NCBI RefSeq assembly: GCF_000340565.2 | Contig: NZ_CP007203.1 | Location: 4,742,613-4,806,612 of the forward strand | Direction: 5' to 3' | Source: Nodularia spumigena CCY9414 | GTDB taxonomy: Bacteria > Cyanobacteriota > Cyanobacteriia > Cyanobacteriales > Nostocaceae | DNA length: 64,000 nt | Part shown: piece after piece, positions 8,542 to 15,867 of the stretch | Position numbering within the stretch: position 1 is the stretch's first letter | Layout: every line of letters starts with the position of its first letter | Translations under genes and position numbers: made by a program | The notes under the pieces: model-generated | What the model was told of the DNA's origin: nothing | Database searches by the model: none | The model's input: only the letters and a program-made list of their open reading frames with translations

Positions 8542-10316
8542 AATGTAGTATTGGAACTACCAATGGAGGGCATACTTCCTGCTCCAACCATGTAAAGATT
8601 CCGATGATCCCAAGAACGCATATATTTATCAACAACCGAGTTGTCTTTAGTCGTTCCCATGACGTGAGTTCCTGAAAAGTGATTTCCTCCCCGGAACCAG
8701 TAGCCTTCACCTTCATACTCAAAATAGGCAGGGTCTGTGTCATCGTAATGGGTATGATCTTCCGCACCTAAATCCTTGAAAATCTTCTTGGAGAGATTTC
8801 GGGCGTAAGCAAAGGTTTTTTTGCAATAATCAGGTACATCAAAATGAATGACAGGACGATAATTACCCAGTTGATCCTTATATTGAGGATCAATTGTGAC
8901 TCGGTTATTGTAATCGGCGGGTAATTCGCACATGAAGGCTAATAGTAACTGCCGTGATATCTTGCTAATCAGTTCTTGACGCAGTTGAGAACCATACAGA
9001 TTCCCCTTTTCCACAGCATTTCGCACTATGTCAGTAGCGCCTGTTCCTGACCATCCCCAACCATCATTATGGATATCCATTGCAAATGTGCATTGGTTGT
9101 GACGAAACTTACCTTTACGGAAAGTTCCGATTCCTGATGTCACTAGGGGTCCTCGCATTGTCCCAGTTACTTCCGGCATCAAAGCCCAAGCTAAGAGGAA
9201 AGGATGATCCATGAGGTTGCGTCCCATTAGATCATTGCTACTCTTCAAATTGGAAGCAAGCATCAGCTTGGCATTTTCGACTGCATGGGCAGCTAAGACA
9301 AATAAAGTGCCTTGAGCTATACCAACGATATGATCAGGAGAGTTTTTATCCTGATAGTGCTTGTAGTGAATAGCGGTGACACGACCGTTATCGGGATTAA
9401 CTTCCACTTTATAGGCTACAGCCTGGGCAAGTAAATCTACTCGATCAGGAAAAGCTATGGTATTTAAGGTTTTGCGGGCATCATACTTCGCTTGCACTGG
9501 ACAGATAGGGACACAGTTCGCGTTACCTTGGCAGCGTTCCCCATACTCTAGAGGCTTAACACTAGCAATTCCATCAGGAACGAAGCGAATATCAGCTTTA
9601 TGCCCGTACTCATTATACTTGGGATTAGGGATACTATTGCGACCTTGAGGAAAGGTACTGAGTTGTAATTTAATGGTCTCGCCTTCTAGTTCGACGGTAG
9701 ATCCTTTCAGTCCCTCACTAACTTTCTGATCCAAGTAAGAAGGAGGAAGCTCCAACATAGGGAACACATAGCCCTCTTTAAAGGGAACACCTAGACGTTT
9801 TTGTCCTTCTACGTCTCCAGAAACCCCCATTTCATACTCCGCTTGGCGGTAGTAGGGCATCAGGTCTTCATACTTAATTGGCCAGTCAAGACCTTTGCCA
9901 TACCTAGTTTTTAATTCAAAATCTTCGGGTAGCATTCGGATGGTTTTCCCTTCCCAGTGCATGGTAGTTCCGCCCAATACCCTTGTATAAGAACCGCTAA
10001 GAGGTAATGGTCCTTTTTCTTCAAAATAATGATTAGCTCCATCAGTGGGGCTAAGGGCATTACGGTTTACGGGATAAGGGGAGTTGGCGTTCTTGTCTAC
10101 TGCGCCATAGAAGGTATCAACGTGACCTTGAAAGCCCTCAAGGGTTAAACCATAACCAGTTCCCGCTTCCAGGATTAAAACCCGCTTTCCTTGCTCACTA
10201 AGTTGTTTGGCAACAATGGCTCCAGCTACTCCCGCTCCGACTATGACTACATCGTAGAAGGTTTGAGAAACAGTCTCGGAAGTAACGAAGTTTACTGTAG
10301 TCCGACTTTGGCTCAT
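8481..10316 (-). CDS. GMC-family FAD oxidoreductase with IS-derived C-terminus
   Basis: 611 residues. The N-terminal FAD dinucleotide motif is VVIVGAGVAGAIVAKQL (residues about 24-40), with EAG closing the Rossmann unit. A Cys-rich stretch (GNANCVPICPVQAKYD) is typical of the sorbitol/gluconate-dehydrogenase branch. GGNHFSGTHVMG near residue 545 holds the catalytic His. The start ATG has an AAGGAG site. The last 19 residues (DISENYQTLAVTIFLVSDR) are encoded by the IS5-type element; the native tail is at 7317-7401. Losing the C-terminal FAD-binding helix probably harms the enzyme. With the SLDH-type small subunit downstream it would form a two-subunit alcohol or sugar dehydrogenase. Confidence 0.85.
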   Translation of the reverse strand: MSQSRTTVNFVTSETVSQTFYDVVIVGAGVAGAIVAKQLSEQGKRVLILEAGTGYGLTLEGFQGHVDTFYGAVDKNANSPYPVNRNALSPTDGANHYFEEKGPLPLSGSYTRVLGGTTMHWEGKTIRMLPEDFELKTRYGKGLDWPIKYEDLMPYYRQAEYEMGVSGDVEGQKRLGVPFKEGYVFPMLELPPSYLDQKVSEGLKGSTVELEGETIKLQLSTFPQGRNSIPNPKYNEYGHKADIRFVPDGIASVKPLEYGERCQGNANCVPICPVQAKYDARKTLNTIAFPDRVDLLAQAVAYKVEVNPDNGRVTAIHYKHYQDKNSPDHIVGIAQGTLFVLAAHAVENAKLMLASNLKSSNDLMGRNLMDHPFLLAWALMPEVTGTMRGPLVTSGIGTFRKGKFRHNQCTFAMDIHNDGWGWSGTGATDIVRNAVEKGNLYGSQLRQELISKISRQLLLAFMCELPADYNNRVTIDPQYKDQLGNYRPVIHFDVPDYCKKTFAYARNLSKKIFKDLGAEDHTHYDDTDPAYFEYEGEGYWFRGGNHFSGTHVMGTTKDNSVVDKYMRSWDHRNLYMVGAGSMPSIGSSNTTLDISENYQTLAVTIFLVSDR

Positions 10317-10761
10317 ATATTACTCCTTAGCACGTATTTAATTGACCCAATGATGTCAGGAACTTTCACGTAAGTAATCTATCAAGCATGAATGTATTTA
10401 GTCAACACTTAGTAGATAATTGTTTTATAGACTTGATTGTAGAAAGATTCGTTGATTATTAATGTATTAAATATTGGGTTAATATCAGTAAATATTTGGT
10501 TAATACTTAGTAAATGTTCCGTAAATTTTCTGAATAAATCTGTTGAAATATAAGCAAATTGTGCGATTTTAACGGGATTATTGAATATTTCATAAGCTTC
10601 ATTGATATTTTAGTAATAATTAGTAATATTTAGTAATATTATGCTTAGTATTCTGTATGAAAAAACAGAAGATAAGCTAAAGATAAGAGTAATCTTCGGA
10701 AATATGTGTATTGTTCAGTATTTGCAGTTAGATTTCTCTCTGCCCGTGAACTACAAATTTA
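10317..10761. other. A+T-rich spacer with repeated TTAGTAAT/TTAATA words
   Basis: No gene is visible. The stretch is very A+T rich. Words such as TTAGTAATA and GGTTAATA recur, most closely near 10605-10645, where three AGTAAT copies follow each other. It must contain the promoter of the minus-strand GMC operon, but I cannot assign -10 and -35 boxes in such biased sequence. Its right part is the broken left side of an IS4-type remnant. Confidence 0.35.
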
Positions 10762-11262
10762 ATGGATACTGCTAAATTTCCGGCTTTGATGTTAGCGCAA
10801 GAATATCATCAACGTTGGGAGGCAGAGAATACTTTAGATGAGTTGAAAATCCATCTGAATGGTCGAAAAACACATATCCGTTCTAAGAATCCTCGTGAAG
10901 TAGTCCAAGAAATTTATGGTTGGTTGTTGGCACATTATTGCCTCCGTTGTTTAATGTTTCAAAGTGCTACTTTGAAGAATATTTCTCCATTAAGGTTAAG
11001 TTTTGTTGGCAGTCTCCGAGTGATTCGTCGGGCGATTCCTGAGTTTCAGCGTCAGATAAATAATCAACTGGATATCAACACATATTACAGTTGGTTAATT
11101 GCCGAAATCTCAGATTTGGAAATTCCTTTACGACAACATAGAAGTAATCCCAGAGTAGTCAAAAAAGCCCGCTCAAAGTTTAAGAGTAAAAAACGAAGTC
11201 ATCGAAATCATGGTACTCCTCGACAACAACTATCTTTTCAAATTGTTAAACAGGCAAGTTGA
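10762..11262 (+). pseudogene. IS4-type transposase, C-terminal remnant (second)
   Basis: The frame begins inside the transposase domain. AQEYHQRWEAENTLDELK matches the Y-x2-R-W-E signature with the catalytic Glu, followed by the helical tail containing PREVVQEIYGWLLAHYC and a basic end (KARSKFKSKKRSHRNHG). The front half with the two Asp residues is missing, so it is inactive. It differs from the remnant at 329-756. Its element seems to end at the repeat 11397-11471. Confidence 0.75.
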
Positions 11263-11396
11263 ATATATCCATTTTGATGCTTTAAATTTTTCATTCTCAA
11301 TTTATAGTTCCACGGTTTAAGGATATTCTCATCAATTGACAATTAAGTTTTTTATACGTGCCTTTTGTTAGGTATAAGCAACTTTTTTAGCTTTTG

Positions 11397-11471
11397 TTGT
11401 TCTCGTAATCTATACGCGAACAAAATTTCTTTGACTTTACCCTCTATCTCCCCTTAACCGAACAGTATTGC
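11397..11471. repeat. 75 bp repeat, copy B (probable IS end)
   Basis: TTGTTCTCGTAA through AACCGAACAGTATTGC corresponds to copy A at 255-328, with similarity ending at the same base. It lies 134 bases after the stop of an IS4-type transposase remnant, in the right place and orientation to be that element's outer end. Confidence 0.5.
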
Positions 11472-11608
11472 TTGAAGATTAGTATAGTAACCGGATTTAA
11501 TGTATGAGTTAATTCACGTAGAGATAGTGGGAAAAGCAGGATAGATAACTACTGAGTTTGGTATGGACACACCACACCAGCTATAAATAACCAAATAGGA
11601 GTCCTAAT

Positions 11609-12310
11609 ATGTTACAAAAGTTTTCTGAAGAAACAAGAGCCTTATTCCGTAAAGAAATACAAGAATATGGATTTATGAAGGATGAATTAGTTGGTGGAGA
11701 AATTGATAGGGATGTTTACGGAGTTAATATTGCTTGTGCTTGGCCTCTGCCTACAGAAATCAGGGAAATTTATGAGGAAATGTATGAGAAATTGCAAGAA
11801 CTAGAAGGTGCTTATATATATCCATATACCCAAACACACATTACAATCGTAACAGTTATTAACTTTAAAAAAACGCTGAATAAAATTAAAAAATGCTTAG
11901 ATCCTGATATCTTGAAACTGTTAAAAATGAGAATAGAAAACATAGTCCAGCACAAACCAATTAAAATATTTATTGATTCTCCAGTATTATTAAGGTCTGC
12001 TGCATTCTTCCCGATATACAATCCTGGAGGAGAGATATATGAAATACGAAAGGAAGCTTTGAATATCTTAAAAGGTGATAATAGAGATTATGACTTAGAT
12101 ACGCCAATATCTATTCATTCAACAATTTTACGCTTCCAGGAAGTTCCTACAGATAGTGAAAAGTTTCTTCATGAATTTGAAGAAATTACTAAAAATTTCT
12201 CTGTAGTGGAAGGAATAGTTAGGGAAGTGTATGTAACTGAGGAGTTAAAGCCTTACATGAAAAAGGGAAGTATTTTAGAAAAAATTGACTGCGGAAAGTT
12301 GGCTTTGTAA
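11609..12310 (+). CDS. Putative 2H-phosphoesterase-fold protein
   Basis: 233 residues, no signal or membrane segment. Two H-x-T motifs are visible: H77-I-T79 in a strand context (TQTHITIVTV) and H170-S-T172 (SIHSTILRF), 93 residues apart. This is the hallmark of the 2H superfamily, which acts on 2',3'-cyclic or 2'-5' phosphodiesters (LigT, ThpR, CPDase). The overall family match is not certain, since I rely on the motif pair alone. The start ATG has an AGGAG site. The gene is A+T rich and sits between an IS4 remnant and an IS1634-type element with no operon partner, so it was probably carried in by transfer. Confidence 0.6.
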   Translation: MLQKFSEETRALFRKEIQEYGFMKDELVGGEIDRDVYGVNIACAWPLPTEIREIYEEMYEKLQELEGAYIYPYTQTHITIVTVINFKKTLNKIKKCLDPDILKLLKMRIENIVQHKPIKIFIDSPVLLRSAAFFPIYNPGGEIYEIRKEALNILKGDNRDYDLDTPISIHSTILRFQEVPTDSEKFLHEFEEITKNFSVVEGIVREVYVTEELKPYMKKGSILEKIDCGKLAL

Positions 12311-12341
12311 ACCTCTAATTTTTCATAAATGAAGATAATAA

Positions 12342-14206
12342 CTCCCGGTTCGCCCATTTTTTAGGGAGTTAGGAAAAATGTGCAGATAAAAGTATAATCA
12401 GAGACAGGTTATACAAAATAAGCTAGGTAAGTATATGTTCGACGTTATGGCAACTGAATCCATAATTACAAACGAACGAGTAGATGACATACCCGTACTA
12501 CTCACACAGATAGAACGGATGGGTGTACAAAAGCTAATAGATAAAAACTTCCCCACCCATGGAAATTGGCGAGGACAAAGCTTGGGGAATGTAGCAGTGA
12601 TCTGGTTAACACATATCTTATCGCAAGCAGACCACCGTTTAAATCAAGTTCAAGCCTGGGCTGGTAAACGGTTAGAAACATTGAAAAAATTGATTGGTGA
12701 AAGCTTAAACGAACTTGACCTAACCGATGACCGATTAGAAGCAGTATTGCGTTACCTTAACTGTGACGAGAACTGGTATGCGTTTGAAGAAGAACTAGGA
12801 AGTAATTTGTTGCAAGTGTATGATATCAAACCAGAACGGGTACGACTGGATAGTACAACAGCTTCAAGTTATTGCGGGGTGAATACTGAAGGGCTATTTC
12901 AGTGGGGTCATAGCAAAGACCATCGTCCAGATTTGGCACAAGTCAAAATCATGCTATCAACATTAGACCCATTAGGAATGCCAATAGCAACGGAAATATT
13001 ATCGGGAGAAAAAGCAGATGACCCTTTATATATCCCAGCAATTGAGAGAGTCCGTTCGACGCTAAAACAGTCAGGATTACTGTATATTGGGGACTGTAAA
13101 ATGGCATCAATGGGGACAAGAACCCATATTGTATCAGGGGGAGATTTTTATCTATGTCCTTTAAATGCCAAGCAAACACCGACAGAAAAATTAAGAGAAT
13201 ATCTGCAACCAGTTTGGGATGAAAAACAAGAATTGACAACTATCAATTATGATTATGCAGATGGAAAAACGAGAGAGATTGCTGAAGGATTTGAACTAAA
13301 ATTGCTCCAAAAAGAAAAGATTAACGAGCAAGAAATATCTTGGGAAGAGCGACAATTAGTAGTCCGTTCTTATGCCATTGCCCAGACAGAGGAAAAATAT
13401 CTACGTGAACGCATACAGAAAACCGTTCATGCTCTTGAACAACTAAAAATCCCCAAACGCGGCAAGAAAAAGCTGACATAATTTCCAGAGTGGGAGTTAT
13501 CTGTAGCTGAGATTCTCAAGCGTTATCGGACTGGAGGATTATTTGAAATTGATATTCAAACTCAGCGAGTTGAAAAAGTTAAAAGACAATATGGAGAACG
13601 TCAATCTCAAATAGTAGAAGAAGTTTCCTTTAATTTGGATTTTAAAATTAATGAAGATGCGGTTAAACAACAAGTTCAACTGTTAGGCTGGCGAGTTTAT
13701 GTCACTAATGAAACTGAAGCTAACCTGAGTTTGAAACAAGCAGTTCGTGCTTATAGAGATGAGTATTTGACAGAACGAGGATTTGCTCGACTTAAAGGCT
13801 TTCCTCTTTCTTTAACTCCAATTTATTTACAACGTGAAGACCATATTACTGGTTTGATCCGACTACTTTCAATTGGTTTGCGAGTTTTGACTCTTTTAGA
13901 GTTTCAGGTTCGTCGCCATCTTGACAAAAATCAAGAAAAATTGGCTGGACTTTATGCTGGTAATCCTCAGCGCAAAACGGCACGTCCTACTGCTGAAATG
14001 CTTCTTGCTGCATTTAAAGAAATCACATTGATATTAATTGAGGTTAACAACGAAGTCTACACTCATTTAACTACTCTTTCCTCTTTGCAGCAGCGTATTC
14101 TTGTTTTACTTGGGTTTCCCCCTACTATTTATACTCAGCTTAGTGGTCAATCTTTTACTCCTGAGTAGAATTCTTCTATCTCTCGCAAAAATGGGCGAAC
14201 CGGGAG
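12342..14206 (+). mobile_element. IS1634-type insertion sequence, 1865 bp, with 6 bp target duplication
   Basis: The left end CTCCCGGTTCGCCCATTTTT (12342-12361) is the exact reverse complement of the right end (14187-14206). TAATAA flanks both sides (12336-12341 and 14207-14212), an A+T-rich 6 bp duplication as expected for the IS1634 group. The single transposase gene is interrupted by one stop codon, so the copy depends on a helper. Confidence 0.85.
12435..14168 (+). pseudogene. IS1634-type transposase broken by one in-frame stop
   Basis: Two open segments, 12435-13478 and 13482-14168, lie in the same frame and are separated only by TAA at 13479-13481. Reading through gives about 577 residues. 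An N-terminal region resembles DUF4277 (MGVQKLIDKNF), then RVRLDSTTAS and GLLYIGDCKMASM carry DDE acidic residues, and the C-terminal part holds TERGFARLKGFPLSLTPIY. Sequence on both sides of the stop is family-like, so a single substitution explains the break. A second start at 12447 is also possible. Confidence 0.8.
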
Positions 14207-14212
14207 TAATAA

Positions 14213-14624
14213 CCAATTATAAATTAATTTGTAACTGCTTAGCGAGTAGTAATTAAGGCGGGAAAAACAGAGACATTACCAAGTAGAGGCATATCTAATG
14301 ACCAAAGTTCAGAATTAGTGGTGGATCAAAAAATATTTTCTTGTGGAACCCTTGCATCAACTTAAAAAAACTCTTGGTCAGATTATGACTCACAATTGAA
14401 ACTTGTGTCCATAATTCAACCTAAAACATTATGTTCTCTATCGCCTAAAAGTCTTATTATTTCGTTACTAGCAGGGCATTTTATACCTCACAAATTAGGA
14501 CATTAAACCCCTAAAAGCACTCAAGGAAGTAGTGTGCTTTTAAACTGTGTACCATATTTTATAAACTGGATAATAAAAACGAGCCAATTCACTCAAGCCA
14601 TCCTACCTTTAGGAACGAAAGCCA
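14213..14624. other. Leader region of the par locus
   Basis: No gene is seen in these 412 bases. A 9 bp inverted repeat near the right end is listed separately. The stretch should contain the parA promoter. Confidence 0.3.
14512..14542. promoter_or_regulatory. Inverted repeat upstream of parA, candidate operator
   Basis: TAAAAGCAC (14512-14520) and GTGCTTTTA (14534-14542) are perfect arms separated by 13 bases, 82 bases before the parA start. Partition operons are usually autorepressed at such a site, so this is a plausible operator. It shares nothing obvious with the GAAAC/GTTTC palindromes in parB. Confidence 0.35.
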
Positions 14625-15398
14625 GTGTCAAATCCTCAAGAACAGTGTCGCATCATAGCCCTCTTTAACCAAGCAGGTGGTGTCGCCAAATCAACACTCA
14701 CCCAAAACCTGGGCTACCACCTAGCCCAACAAAAACATCGTGTCCTTCTCATCGACATCGACCCCCAAGCCTCCTTAACCAAATTCATGGGCTTAGTCCC
14801 ATCTCAATTACAAAAAACCGTAGCTGATGCCATTATTGACGAACAGCCATTACCAATTCATTCCGGCATTCATGGCATGGACATAGCACCAGCTAACCGA
14901 CTCCTGAGTGGAGCTGAAATGCAGCTAGTCAGTGCCTCCATGCGCGACTTGCGCCTCAAAGAATCTCTAGAACCAGTTCTAGATGCCTACGACTTCATCC
15001 TTATTGACTGTCCCCCCAGCTTAGGATTACTTTCTTATATCTCCCTAGTCGCCGCCACCCACGTCCTCGTCCCCATCGAAACCCATCTCAAAGCCTTCGA
15101 GGGAACAGACGAACTTTTGCAAACCATCACTCAAGTTAAAAACAAACCCAACCGCAAATTACAAATCGCAGGCTTTGTTCCCACCCGCTATGCTCAACAA
15201 AACTCAGCCGATAAACGAGCATTAGCAGCCATCCAAGCACAACTTTCAGCATGGGGTCGAATCTTCCCACCCATCCCCAGAGCTACCGCTTTTGTCGATG
15301 CCACAGAAGAACGTGCGCCTCTAGCAGTATTTGACCCCAAACATCCTGCTGTTGCTATCCTTAAAGAAATTGCTTCTGCTCTGGAGTCCGCTATATAA
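14625..15398 (+). CDS. parA: ParA-family partition ATPase
   Basis: 257 residues. The deviant Walker A is FNQAGGVAKSTL (residues 14-25), Walker A' is LLIDIDPQASLT, and Walker B is FILIDCPPSLGLL. In typical ParA the loop reads KGGVGKT; here the signature Lys is Ala (QAGGVAKS), a form I recall from other cyanobacterial ParA proteins. The family binds DNA non-specifically with ATP and moves ParB-bound centromeres. No N-terminal HTH extension is present, so this is a short ParA. The start is GTG with an AGGA site. A small gene and parB follow on the same strand. Confidence 0.85.
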   Translation: MSNPQEQCRIIALFNQAGGVAKSTLTQNLGYHLAQQKHRVLLIDIDPQASLTKFMGLVPSQLQKTVADAIIDEQPLPIHSGIHGMDIAPANRLLSGAEMQLVSASMRDLRLKESLEPVLDAYDFILIDCPPSLGLLSYISLVAATHVLVPIETHLKAFEGTDELLQTITQVKNKPNRKLQIAGFVPTRYAQQNSADKRALAAIQAQLSAWGRIFPPIPRATAFVDATEERAPLAVFDPKHPAVAILKEIASALESAI

Positions 15399-15443
15399 AC
15401 CTAAACCTGTTTTCATCGCTCAAAGTCCTGGTAATGGGGGGAA

Positions 15444-15686
15444 ATGAGCAATCGTATAGAAACTTGCGCTAAGGCTGTAACCCTTGCTATATCTAGATTT
15501 GAAAAATTTCAGGAGGTAAAGAGATTGCCACCTCCAACGGCTGAGGAATATTATGCAGATTCACCATATAATTACCGTACCGCTTCAGATGTCGAGTCAC
15601 AAAAGGACTCAAAGCGGAATAAGGCTTTGAGGCTTCTAAATTTCCGAGACTTCAATTGGTACAGTTTTATTCCTAGCGATTCCTAG
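15444..15686 (+). CDS. Small hypothetical protein between parA and parB
   Basis: 80 residues, mixed charge, no signal or membrane segment and no recognised motif. The ATG at 15444 has a GGGGG-rich site eight bases upstream. The C-terminal end is followed at once by STRR-like repeat sequence, so the reading frame may have been extended or cut there. Its position in the par operon makes a partition-related role possible, but coding status is not certain. Confidence 0.4.
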   Translation: MSNRIETCAKAVTLAISRFEKFQEVKRLPPPTAEEYYADSPYNYRTASDVESQKDSKRNKALRLLNFRDFNWYSFIPSDS

Positions 15687-15765
15687 ATCGCGCTTCGCTA
15701 TCTACTTCCAGCAGCGCTAGTTCCCTCCGGGACGCACTCGCGTTCGCTATCGCACTATTGAAAGT
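15687..15765. repeat. STRR-like G+C-rich repeat cluster
   Basis: Words such as CGCTTCGCTATC and GCGTTCGCTATCGC recur with small changes between the small gene and parB. Such clusters are common between genes in Nostoc-type genomes. No function is evident. Confidence 0.5.
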
Positions 15766-15867
15766 GGCTCATTAAGTTCTTAGCGGAAGTTTCAGTATCA
15801 CTGCTCATTTCACCCCATTTATTGCAGCATTCCCATTTCTGTCCCCAATCCAACCACATTCCCTACA

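Noticed and set aside
13479-13481. Stop codon in the IS1634 transposase as programmed recoding
   Set aside because: It is a plain in-frame TAA with no slippery run or known read-through context next to it, unlike the A8 run in the IS5 element.
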